Below are positions 53,210-60,837 of a stretch of 64,000 nt of DNA, piece by piece (the stretch's first letter is position 1; the number at the start of each line of letters is the position of its first letter). This DNA is from Bradyrhizobium roseum. GTDB taxonomy: Bacteria > Pseudomonadota > Alphaproteobacteria > Rhizobiales > Xanthobacteraceae. Both the position numbers and the translations under genes were made by a program. The notes under the pieces were generated by a model, which saw only the letters and a list, made by a program, of their open reading frames with translations, ran no database searches and was not told the DNA's origin. Location: the NCBI RefSeq assembly GCF_030413175.1, contig NZ_CP129212.1, positions 6,843,001 to 6,907,000 on the forward strand, given 5' to 3'.

Positions 53210-53760
53210 TGCTGATCGAGGCTCATGACGACGTGGACGAGGCAGCCGTTCACCGTGCGGCCCGGCGGATGCGAGGATGACAGCGTCGCGGCATGGAAGT
53301 CGCCGGCTTTCAGGTCGAGCCCGCCGAACGACAGGTCGCCTTCGATCACCAGCGTCTGCTCGTCGGCATGATGCGCGTGCGGCTGGTAGGTTGCGCCGGC
53401 CGCCATCCGGATCAGGAGATGCTGCTGGTTCAGCGTCCGGTCGACATGGAGCAGGCGGCCCGTGATGCCCGGGGCGATCTCGAACCAGGTGGCCTTCCCT
53501 GCGCGCGTGGTCAGGGTGCCCGGCAGACCGGCGCCCTCGCCCTCGATCCGGTCAAGAATTTTTTCGAACGTGCCGGAGGGCGGCGCTTCTGCCCCCCCAA
53601 CGGGCAGATCGGAAAGCATGCCTTCCCAGTATTCGACCTGCGCCCGCAGCGCCTCGTCCGATTTCAGGCGCTGCGCGAAGGCGCGCCTGTCGTCCTCGCC
53701 GAGCAGCCCAAGGGCATACTCAACCGCGTCGTTGGCCCCCGGTGTCACTGGCTCAGACAT
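53206..53760 (-). CDS. Cupin-type anti-sigma factor (ChrR/RskA-like hybrid)
   Basis: A 184-residue soluble protein. The N-terminal part (DAVEYALGLLGEDDRRAFAQRL, VEYWEGMLSDL) resembles the RskA-type anti-sigma helix bundle and lacks the zinc-binding His/Cys residues of ChrR. The C-terminal part is a cupin with metal ligands in QPHAHHADEQTLVIEG (H128, H130, E134), as in the ChrR sensor domain. There is no membrane helix. It starts inside the upstream ECF sigma gene (16-base overlap), so it very probably controls that factor, perhaps sensing metal, peroxide or singlet-oxygen products. Confidence 0.85.
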   Translation of the reverse strand: MSEPVTPGANDAVEYALGLLGEDDRRAFAQRLKSDEALRAQVEYWEGMLSDLPVGGAEAPPSGTFEKILDRIEGEGAGLPGTLTTRAGKATWFEIAPGITGRLLHVDRTLNQQHLLIRMAAGATYQPHAHHADEQTLVIEGDLSFGGLDLKAGDFHAATLSSSHPPGRTVNGCLVHVVMSLDQH

Positions 53761-54293
53761 CGCTGCAACTTCTCAACGGCACGGTGAATCCACGTCTTGA
53801 TCGTCCCAATCGGAACGGCCGAATGCGCGGCAAGTTCCTCGTAGCTCAGTCCGTGATAGTAGGCCAAAAGGATGGATTGCCGGTAGTTCCGTTCCAGCAG
53901 ACCAAGACATCTGCGCAGGTCCGGCGCAAGACCGGGATCGCCCGGGGCCTGATGCGGCAGAGCCTCGACCAGGGCCGCGACGCTCGCGTCGGTCAGCGAC
54001 CGCTGCCCGCTCCGGCGCGCCGGCATCCGGTCCAGCGCGATGCGGCGCGCGACCGTCACCATCCAGTTCATCGCACCGCCTTTGGCGGGATCGAACTGAT
54101 AGGATTTTTGCCAGATTCGCAGCATCGCCTCCTGGAAGGCGTCTTCGGCCGCATCGCGGTCGCGCAGAATCCGGCTGCAAATCCCGAACAGGACCGGCCC
54201 CGCCTGTTCGTAAAGCACGCGGAATGCAGTCCGGTCGCCTTCGGCGACAGACCTGAGCACGTGACCCAAATCGTTCTCGGGATTCTGCCGCAT
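53745..54293 (-). CDS. ECF sigma factor, partner of the cupin anti-sigma factor
   Basis: A 182-residue ECF sigma factor from the ATG at 54293. Region 2 has ILRDRDAAEDAFQEAMLRIWQ and region 4 LLAYYHGLSYEELAAHSAVPIGTIKTWIHRA, the type paired with RskA-like anti-sigma factors. It binds RNA polymerase and directs it to stress promoters. The stop overlaps the start of the anti-sigma gene, the classic coupled arrangement. A second ECF gene is divergent, 234 bases away; that gap shows no promoter I can assign. Confidence 0.92.
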   Translation of the reverse strand: MRQNPENDLGHVLRSVAEGDRTAFRVLYEQAGPVLFGICSRILRDRDAAEDAFQEAMLRIWQKSYQFDPAKGGAMNWMVTVARRIALDRMPARRSGQRSLTDASVAALVEALPHQAPGDPGLAPDLRRCLGLLERNYRQSILLAYYHGLSYEELAAHSAVPIGTIKTWIHRAVEKLQRCLSQ

Positions 54294-54527
54294 TTTGAAC
54301 GGGATGGGCCAGGTGCACAATCAAGGGCGGTTATTCCTCGCGAACTATAAAGCTCAGGAAGCTACGGTTCAACGGACCGGAGTTTCAAAACCAAGCTGCC
54401 CGCCAGAAATCTGCGCCGTGTTGCCCGCCGCCGAAACTTTTCGGATCGCTGCCCCGTATTGGCAACATGCGGCCCCGTTCCAGGACGTCCGGGGCCCGGA
54501 TGCAACGGAAATCGAGCTGGGGTAACC
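54294..54527. promoter_or_regulatory. Divergent region between two ECF sigma genes
   Basis: A 234-base region that should hold promoters for both sigma genes and probably an autoregulated one. I could not assign a -35/-10 pair with confidence. GAAACTTTTCGGATCGC near 54438 is a possible element. No gene is seen. Confidence 0.35.
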
Positions 54528-55139
54528 ATGGTGAACGCAACACCGCAGGCCAAGACCGTCGAACAGGATGGCAGAACGGTGCTTCTGCAACTCATTGCAG
54601 AAGTCGCCGGCGGCAACAAATCCGCTTTCGCGAGGCTCTACGCGCTGACGCACGCCAAGCTGCTGGGCGTCGCCCTGCGCATCCTGAGAGACCGGGCGCT
54701 GGCCGAGGATATCCTGCAGGAAAGCTACGTGAAGGTGTGGCGCCATGCCGCGAGCTACAATCCGGCGATCGCTTCGCCGATGACCTGGATGGCGACCATC
54801 GTCCGGCACGGCGCCATCGATGCGCTGCGCAAGCGGCAGCTCGAGGCGGTCGGCAGCGAGGACGAGATGGCGACGGTCGCCTCCGCCGATCCCGATCCGG
54901 TTGAGGAGATGCACCTGGCGCGGCTGCGCCCGAAGGCGCTGGCGGCGTTTGCGAAGCTGCCCGAGGACAAGCGGCGCCTGATCATGCTGGCCTATCTCAG
55001 GGACCTCAGCCGGCAGGAGCTGTCGGCGCGGTTCGGCGTTCCAGCCAACACCGTCAAGACGCATCTGCGACGGGCGCTGCTGGAACTGCGCGCCACGATG
55101 TTTGCGTCCGTCGAAGCGAGGTCGAACGGGATGGCCTGA
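54528..55139 (+). CDS. ECF sigma factor, second paralogue
   Basis: A 203-residue ECF sigma factor from the ATG at 54528. Region 2 has ILRDRALAEDILQESYVKVWRHAASY and region 4 LAYLRDLSRQELSARFGVPANTVKTHLRRALLEL. It resembles the divergent sigma factor at 53745, so the two are probably paralogues of the same ECF class. No anti-sigma gene follows it; the next gene is convergent and ends 6 bases away. It may share the cupin anti-sigma factor or be controlled at transcription. Confidence 0.9.
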   Translation: MVNATPQAKTVEQDGRTVLLQLIAEVAGGNKSAFARLYALTHAKLLGVALRILRDRALAEDILQESYVKVWRHAASYNPAIASPMTWMATIVRHGAIDALRKRQLEAVGSEDEMATVASADPDPVEEMHLARLRPKALAAFAKLPEDKRRLIMLAYLRDLSRQELSARFGVPANTVKTHLRRALLELRATMFASVEARSNGMA

Positions 55140-55145
55140 ACGTGC

Positions 55146-56048
55146 CTAGACGACGATGGCCGCTTCGGCGCCTTTCCGGGCACGAACGGGCAATAGCAGA
55201 TAATGCACGCCATTGCTTTCCGCCTTGGGGAAGCGGCCGGCGCGGATATTCACCTGAATGGACGGCAGCAGCAGCGTCGGCGCCGCCAATGTCGCGTCGC
55301 GGGCCTGCCGCATGGCCACGAACGCATCTTCGGTGACGCCGTCGCGAAGATGGACGTTGTTCTCGCGCTGTTCGCGCACCGTGGTTTCCCAGGCATAGTC
55401 GTCGCGGCCCGGCGCCTTGTAGTCGTGGCACATGAACAGGCGCGTTTCGTCGGGAAGCTTCAGCAGCCGCTGAATCGAGCGATAGAGCTGATGCGCGTCG
55501 CCGCCGGGAAAGTCAGCGCGCGCGGTGCCATAGTCGGGCATGAACAGCGTGTCTCCGACGAACACGGCATCGCCGATCTTGTACGACAGGTCCGCCGGCG
55601 TATGGCCCGGCGTGTGCAGCACCTCAACGACCAGTTCGCCGATGCCGAACGTCTCGCCGTCCGCGAACAGACGGTCAAAATCGCTGCCGTCGGTCCGTAG
55701 GTCTTCGGCGTTGAACACCGGCCGGAAGATTCGTTGCACGTCCTTGATGTGCTCGCCGATGCCGATCCGCGCGCCGGTTTTGGATTTGATGTAGGGCGCG
55801 CCCGACAGATGATCCGCGTGCGCATGGGTCTCCAGCACCCACTCGACCGTCAGCTTCTCTTCCTTTGCCGCCGCGAGAATGGCTTCCACCGAACGGATAT
55901 CGACGGCGCCGTCGCGCTGGTCGAAATCGAGCACGGGATCGATGACCACGGCGCAGCGCGTCACGGGGTCGGCCACCAGATAGCTGATGGTGTTGGTCGC
56001 GTCGTCGAAGAACGCCCTGATCTGCGGGGCTGGACCCGATGTCGTCAT
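55146..56048 (-). CDS. ETHE1-like MBL-fold hydrolase, probable persulfide dioxygenase
   Basis: A 300-residue metallo-beta-lactamase-fold protein. The metal motif THAHADHLSG (H75, H77, D79, H80) and HTPGHTPADLSYKIGDAVFVGDTLF, PDYGTARADFPGGDA and LFMCHDYK match the ETHE1/Blh group, which uses one iron to oxidise glutathione persulfide to sulfite. Other MBL hydrolases share part of this, so the call rests on the pattern plus context. It is the last gene of the minus-strand operon bigR-adaptor-permease-hydrolase, starting 9 bases after the RND permease. The Blh protein of known bigR operons has the same domain. Confidence 0.85.
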   Translation of the reverse strand: MTTSGPAPQIRAFFDDATNTISYLVADPVTRCAVVIDPVLDFDQRDGAVDIRSVEAILAAAKEEKLTVEWVLETHAHADHLSGAPYIKSKTGARIGIGEHIKDVQRIFRPVFNAEDLRTDGSDFDRLFADGETFGIGELVVEVLHTPGHTPADLSYKIGDAVFVGDTLFMPDYGTARADFPGGDAHQLYRSIQRLLKLPDETRLFMCHDYKAPGRDDYAWETTVREQRENNVHLRDGVTEDAFVAMRQARDATLAAPTLLLPSIQVNIRAGRFPKAESNGVHYLLLPVRARKGAEAAIVV

Positions 56049-56057
56049 GTCGCATCC

Positions 56058-59000
56058 CTATCCATCTGCCTGTTGTTGCGTAGGTGGCAGGTCATCCCGG
56101 AGCGCGATGTAAATCGCCGGAATGACCAGCACGGTGAGCAAGGTCGATGAGGCGAGCCCGAACAGCAGGGAGATGGCGAGGCCCTGAAAGATCGGGTCGG
56201 GCAGGATCGTGGCCGCCCCGATCATCGCGGCGAGCGCCGTCAAAATGATGGGCTTGAAGCGCACTGCGCCCGCCTGCAGCAGCCGTTCGCGCAGGCTGTC
56301 GCCGACGGCGGCATGGCGGATGAAGTCCACCAGGAGGATCGAGTTGCGCACGATGATGCCCGCGAGCGCGATGAAACCGATCATGGAGGTCGCGGTGAAC
56401 GGCGCGGCAAACAACCAGTGGCCGACCAGGATGCCGATCAAGGTCAGGGGAATCGGCGTCAGGATGACCAGCGGCAGCTTGAAGCTGCCGAACTGCGCAA
56501 CAACCAGGATGTAGATTCCGACGATCGCGATCGCGAATGCCGCCCCCATGTCGCGGAACGTGACATAGGTGATCTCCCATTCGCCGTCCCACAGCAGCGT
56601 TGGCCTGGTTTCGTCCGTGGGCTGGCCGTGGAGGCTGACGGCGGGCTTTGGCAGATCGCCCCATGGGTGCGCGTCGATACGACGGGCGACCTCCAGCATG
56701 CCGTAGATCGGCGCTTCGTAACTCCCCGCCAGTTCGGCCATGACCATATCGGCGAAACGGCCGTCGCGGCGAAAGATGACCGGAGAACCCGCCTCGGTCG
56801 ACGCCCGCACCACTTCGCCAAGCTCGACCACGGTCTTGCCGCCCGGCACCGTGTTGGCAGGAACCGGGGTCGATTTGAGCGCTTCCGTCCAGGCAAGGTC
56901 GGTCTTCGGCAGCCGGACCGTGATCGCGATCGGATTACGGTCCTCGCCGCGGTGGGAATAACCGACGGTCAAGCCGCCAAACAGCATCTCGATCGTGTCG
57001 TAGACGTCCTTCTGCTCGACGCCGAAGAATTCAAGGCGATCCTGGTCGATCGACAGCCGCAACCGCGGCCGCGGCTGTCCGACCGAATCGTCGACATCGA
57101 CGATAAAGGGCACCGAAGCGAATATCTTCCTGGTTTCGTTCATGACGGCGCGGCGGGTCGCCGAATCAGGGCCGTAGATCTCGGCAAGCAGGGTCGCCAT
57201 GACGGGCGGACCAGGCGGCACCTCCACCACCTTGATGGAGGTCCCGTCGGGCACGGCGAGCCCCTTCAACTTCTCCCGCAGTTCGAGCGCAATGATGTGG
57301 CTGGCGCGCGCCCGGTCGCCACGGGCGGCGAGGTTGACCTGCAGTTCGCCCAGTTCCGGCGCCGCGCGCAGATAATAGTGCCGCACCAGGCCGTTGAAAT
57401 TGAACGGCGCCGCGGTGCCGGCATAAACCTGCACCGAGGTGACCTCGGGCAATTGCCGGGTGATCTCGCTGGCCGCCAGCAGCACCCGCTCGGTATCCTC
57501 CAGCGTGGCGCCTTCCGGCAGATCGGCGACGACCGCGATCTCGGATTTGTTGTCGAACGGCAGCAGCTTCACCGTCACGCTTCTGGTGTAGAACAGGCCC
57601 ATCACCAGCAGCGTCGCGACGCCGACGGATATCAGGAATGTCCAGGACGAGCGGCGGGTACGAATGACGGGTACGGCGACCTTGCGGTAGAGCCGGCCGA
57701 GCCAGCCTTCGTCATGCGCCGCGCCATGCGGCTGCGAAGCGACGTCGCCGCGGTGCAGCTTCAGCATCAGCCACGGGGCGATCACCATCGCGACAAAGAA
57801 CGAGAACAGCATGGCAGCGGAGGCGTTGGCCGGGATCGGCGCCATGTAGGGGCCCATCAGGCCCGACACGAACAGCATCGGCAGCAGCGCCGCAATCACG
57901 GTCAGCGTCGCCAGGATCGTCGGATTGCCAACCTCCGCGACAGCCTCGATGGCGGCCTGCAACCGCGAACGGCCGTCCCGCATCGCCCAATGCCGCGCGA
58001 TGTTCTCCACCACCACGATCGCATCGTCGACCAGGATGCCGATCGAGAAAATCAGCGCGAACAAGCTGACGCGGTTGATGGTGTAGCCCATCAGGTTCGC
58101 TGCGAACAGCGTCAGCAGGATCGTCGTGGGTATCACCACGAGCGTCACCACGGCCTCACGCCAGCCGATCGCGATCGCGATCAGGACCACGATAGAGACG
58201 GTGGCGAGGCCCAGATGAAACAGCAGTTCGTTGGCCTTCTCGTTGGCGGTCTCGCCATAGTCGCGCGTGATGATCGCGGCGACATCCGCCGGAATCAGCC
58301 GGCCTTCGAGCGCTGCGATCCGCGCGCGCAGATCTTCCGCCACGACGACTGCGTTGGCGCCGGCACGTTTGGCGAACGCCACGCTGATCGCGGGTGCCGT
58401 TTTCCAGGAGCCTTTGTCGTGCTCGGATACGTTCCAGACACGGTGCTCGATCGGCGAAGGGCCGAGCACGACCCTGGCGAGGTCGCGCACATAGACCGGT
58501 CGATTGTCGCGTGTCGTCACCAGCAGCAGCCCGATGTCGGGTATGCCTGACAGTGTCTGCCCCGCGGCGACCGTGCGCGCCTGGCCCGCGTCGCGGATCC
58601 GGCCCGCCTGGAACGAGCGGTTGGCGTCGCGTACCTTGGCCAGCAATTGCTGCAGCGTGACCCCGTAGAGCGCGAGCTTTTCCGGATCGGGCTCGACGCG
58701 GATCTGCTGCGCATCGCCGCCGACGACGTAGGTCAGGCCGACATTATCGACCTTGCTCAGCTCGGAACGAAGTTTTTCGGCGAGGTCGAACAGATCCTTG
58801 TCGGAATAGCGCTGGGCAGCCGCCGGCTTCGGCGACAGCGTCACCACCATGATCGCGACATCGTTGATTCCGCGGCCGACGATCATGGGCTCCGGGATGC
58901 CGACGGGAATACGGTCGATGTTGGCACGGATTTTCTCATGAACCCGCAGGATGGCTTCGTCGGCCTTGGTGCCGACGAGAAAGCGCGCGGTGACCATGAC

Positions 59001-59279
59001 GCGGTCATCCACGGTCTGGCTGTAGGTGTGCTCGACGCCGTCGATCGCCCTGACGATCGTCTCGAGCGGCTTGGTCACCAGTTCGACGGCATCGGGGGCC
59101 TTCAGGCCGTCTGCGCGCACCGTGATATCGACCATCGGCACGCTGATCTGCGGCTCCTCCTCGCGCGGGATGGTGATCAGCGCGACGAGGCCCGCCGCGA
59201 GCGCCGCCATCAGGAACAGCGGCGTCAGCGGCGACTGGATGGTCGCCTTGGTCAACCAGCCGGATAATCCGAGCTTCAC
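56058..59279 (-). CDS. RND efflux transporter permease
   Basis: A 1073-residue inner-membrane pump with the RND layout: helix 1 near residues 15-37, a first large periplasmic loop, helices 2-6, helix 7, a second loop and helices 8-12. The proton-relay acids are D418 and D419 (SIGILVDDAIVVVEN), as in drug-type (HAE) pumps, while the position of the AcrB helix-10 Lys is Arg (R978 in GIIVRNSILLVDF). It overlaps the adaptor gene by 4 bases. No outer-membrane channel gene is nearby. Context (BigR, persulfide hydrolase) suggests a role in sulfur stress; the substrate is unknown. Confidence 0.92.
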   Translation of the reverse strand: MKLGLSGWLTKATIQSPLTPLFLMAALAAGLVALITIPREEEPQISVPMVDITVRADGLKAPDAVELVTKPLETIVRAIDGVEHTYSQTVDDRVMVTARFLVGTKADEAILRVHEKIRANIDRIPVGIPEPMIVGRGINDVAIMVVTLSPKPAAAQRYSDKDLFDLAEKLRSELSKVDNVGLTYVVGGDAQQIRVEPDPEKLALYGVTLQQLLAKVRDANRSFQAGRIRDAGQARTVAAGQTLSGIPDIGLLLVTTRDNRPVYVRDLARVVLGPSPIEHRVWNVSEHDKGSWKTAPAISVAFAKRAGANAVVVAEDLRARIAALEGRLIPADVAAIITRDYGETANEKANELLFHLGLATVSIVVLIAIAIGWREAVVTLVVIPTTILLTLFAANLMGYTINRVSLFALIFSIGILVDDAIVVVENIARHWAMRDGRSRLQAAIEAVAEVGNPTILATLTVIAALLPMLFVSGLMGPYMAPIPANASAAMLFSFFVAMVIAPWLMLKLHRGDVASQPHGAAHDEGWLGRLYRKVAVPVIRTRRSSWTFLISVGVATLLVMGLFYTRSVTVKLLPFDNKSEIAVVADLPEGATLEDTERVLLAASEITRQLPEVTSVQVYAGTAAPFNFNGLVRHYYLRAAPELGELQVNLAARGDRARASHIIALELREKLKGLAVPDGTSIKVVEVPPGPPVMATLLAEIYGPDSATRRAVMNETRKIFASVPFIVDVDDSVGQPRPRLRLSIDQDRLEFFGVEQKDVYDTIEMLFGGLTVGYSHRGEDRNPIAITVRLPKTDLAWTEALKSTPVPANTVPGGKTVVELGEVVRASTEAGSPVIFRRDGRFADMVMAELAGSYEAPIYGMLEVARRIDAHPWGDLPKPAVSLHGQPTDETRPTLLWDGEWEITYVTFRDMGAAFAIAIVGIYILVVAQFGSFKLPLVILTPIPLTLIGILVGHWLFAAPFTATSMIGFIALAGIIVRNSILLVDFIRHAAVGDSLRERLLQAGAVRFKPIILTALAAMIGAATILPDPIFQGLAISLLFGLASSTLLTVLVIPAIYIALRDDLPPTQQQADG

Positions 59280-60298
59280 GACCGCACCAGTCGGTCCGAG
59301 TTCTGCAGGCCGGACAGGATTTCGATCCCGTCAGGCATGTCCGGCCGCGGCGCGGGCCGGCCGCGCTGCACCGGAACATCGACATCGGCGTTGCCGGCCG
59401 TGCGGATGCGGACATAGTCAAGGCCGAACCGGGTGGTGATAAACCGCGCCGGTATCACGTAGGCTGGACGCGAGCCGGCTGCAATCCACACCCGCACGCG
59501 CTCGTTGACGAAATAATCGTCGAGCCCCTCGACGACGGCATCGGCGACGACGCGCCCATCCTCAATCTGTGGATAGACCAGGCTGATCTTGCCAAAGCGT
59601 GGCGCGCCCGTCCCGAGATCGTCTGCGTCGATGCGGATCGGATCGCCCGCCCTCATTGACCTGGCGTGCCGCTCCGGCACCCTGAGCCGGACCACGAAAT
59701 TCTGCTCGGCGATCAAGGCCACGGGATCACCAGGCATCACGACGGTCCCGGCGGTGAGCGGGACCTTGAGCACGCGCCCGGCTGCCGGCGCCAAGACATT
59801 ACCCTCAGTGAGCTGCTGCTGGATCACAGAGCGCTCGGCGGTGCGCGCCCGCATCGCATTGGTGGCGACGTTGAACGCCGTTCGCGCCTCGTCCAACCGC
59901 GTCTTCGGCGCGATGGCCTTCTGGAACAGATCTTCCGCGCGCGTCAGATCGGCCTGCGCCTGCGCAACCTGGGCTTCGAGCCCGGCGATCTGCGCATCGA
60001 GCGACTTCATCTGCAGCGCGAGCTTGTCGTCGCCAACGGTAGCGATGACCTGGCCGAGTTCGACGTGATCGCCTTCCTTGACCGCGATCACGGCGACGGT
60101 GCCGCCGATCCGGCTGCGGCCCGGGACCACGCGGCGGCTTTCGATGGTCGCAAACACCGCCTTCTGATCGGGCACCGCGGACGAGGTCACGACGAAGATC
60201 TCTTCGGCGGCGCGCGACGGTGCCGCACCGAAAAGGCTGACGGCGCACAGAAGTGCGCCGAATGCCGGCAACGATGTCATGTGACGCTGGAAGGACAT
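59276..60298 (-). CDS. RND efflux periplasmic adaptor subunit
   Basis: A 340-residue membrane-fusion protein from the ATG at 60298 (MSFQRHM). A signal peptide (LPAFGALLCAVSLFGAAPSRA) precedes the lipoyl half-motif GGTVAVIAVKEGDHVELGQVIATV, an alpha-hairpin (LDAQIAGLEAQVAQAQADLTRAEDLFQK), the second lipoyl part GNVLAPAAGRVLKVPLTAG and a beta-barrel domain (FVVRLRVPERHARSM). It bridges the inner-membrane pump to an outer-membrane channel. It overlaps the permease by 4 bases and follows the ArsR gene by 64 bases, so the repressor likely leads the operon. Confidence 0.9.
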   Translation of the reverse strand: MSFQRHMTSLPAFGALLCAVSLFGAAPSRAAEEIFVVTSSAVPDQKAVFATIESRRVVPGRSRIGGTVAVIAVKEGDHVELGQVIATVGDDKLALQMKSLDAQIAGLEAQVAQAQADLTRAEDLFQKAIAPKTRLDEARTAFNVATNAMRARTAERSVIQQQLTEGNVLAPAAGRVLKVPLTAGTVVMPGDPVALIAEQNFVVRLRVPERHARSMRAGDPIRIDADDLGTGAPRFGKISLVYPQIEDGRVVADAVVEGLDDYFVNERVRVWIAAGSRPAYVIPARFITTRFGLDYVRIRTAGNADVDVPVQRGRPAPRPDMPDGIEILSGLQNSDRLVRS

Positions 60299-60362
60299 GG
60301 AACTGCTGCTCCGACTATCTTCTATGATTAGGGCCGTAAGGGTCCGCCGCTGTTGATTTCGC

Positions 60363-60716
60363 TCAATCCCTGCGGCGGCGGACTGCGGCAGACTTCTTCG
60401 GCCGGCAGACGACGCTCGGCGCGCAGAACGAGCGATAGAGCACTTCGACCAGATCGCGTGCCGGCGCACTGCTGATCGAATACCAGATGGTTTGGCCGTC
60501 GCGGCGCGAATCGACCAGATCGTCGCGGCGAAGGATTGCGAGATGCTGCGACACGGTGGAATCCCGAATTCCGAGGAACGCGGCGAGTTCGCCGACGGAA
60601 CGCTCGCCATCGATCAGCTGGCACAGGATCAGCAGCCGGTGCCGGTTGGCCAGCGCCTTGAGCAGATCGCTGGCGGCGTCGGCGGCAGACTGCATTTGCT
60701 CGCTATTTATTTTCAT
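60363..60716 (-). CDS. ArsR family repressor, BigR/SqrR-like
   Basis: A 117-residue winged-helix repressor (LLKALANRHRLLILCQLIDG, SVGELAAFLGIRDSTVSQHLAILRRDDLVDSRRDGQTIWYSI in parts). C32 and C98 are 66 residues apart, exactly the spacing of the persulfide-sensing pair in SqrR (41/107) and BigR (42/108); an additional C104 is close. In those proteins polysulfide links the two cysteines and releases DNA. The start is the ATG at 60716, which sits 7 bases after a -10 box with no ribosome site between, suggesting leaderless translation. It leads the pump operon and is divergent from sulfide:quinone reductase. Confidence 0.88.
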   Translation of the reverse strand: MKINSEQMQSAADAASDLLKALANRHRLLILCQLIDGERSVGELAAFLGIRDSTVSQHLAILRRDDLVDSRRDGQTIWYSISSAPARDLVEVLYRSFCAPSVVCRPKKSAAVRRRRD

Positions 60717-60718
60717 AC

Positions 60719-60734
60719 TTGCGTATATACGCAA
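60719..60734. promoter_or_regulatory. BigR-type operator palindrome
   Basis: TTGCGTATATACGCAA is a perfect 16-base palindrome. It contains the TATATA -10 of the leftward promoter and begins with the TTGCGT -35 of the rightward promoter. It is the evident binding site for the ArsR/BigR-like repressor encoded beside it. Confidence 0.8.
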
Positions 60735-60747
60735 TATCGAATATATA
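60719..60747 (+). promoter_or_regulatory. Rightward promoter of the sulfide:quinone reductase operon
   Basis: TTGCGT (60719-60724) and TATATA (60742-60747) are separated by 17 bases. The -35 lies in the operator palindrome and the -10 overlaps the leftward -35. Predicted start near 60754 gives a leader of about 84 bases before the ATG at 60838, which has a GGAGG ribosome site. Confidence 0.6.
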
Positions 60748-60752
60748 GTCAA
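60724..60752 (-). promoter_or_regulatory. Leftward promoter of the bigR-RND-hydrolase operon
   Basis: On the minus strand TTGACT (60752-60747) and TATATA (60729-60724) are separated by 17 bases, a near-consensus sigma-70 promoter. The first base of the bigR ATG is only 8 bases from the -10, so transcription should start at or next to the start codon. Confidence 0.75.
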
Positions 60753-60837
60753 CCACGAAGCGGCCCGCCGGCCGCCGGATCCACAACAACAGGGCGCTGA
60801 TCGCAGTCACAACAAGCAATCCAACGGAGGAAGTGTC

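Noticed and set aside
56058..60298. Heavy-metal (CzcA/CusA) class for the RND pump because of the adjacent ArsR-type regulator
   Set aside because: The helix-4 pattern has two Asp residues as in HAE pumps, and the ArsR protein has the BigR cysteine pair rather than a metal-binding CxC motif.
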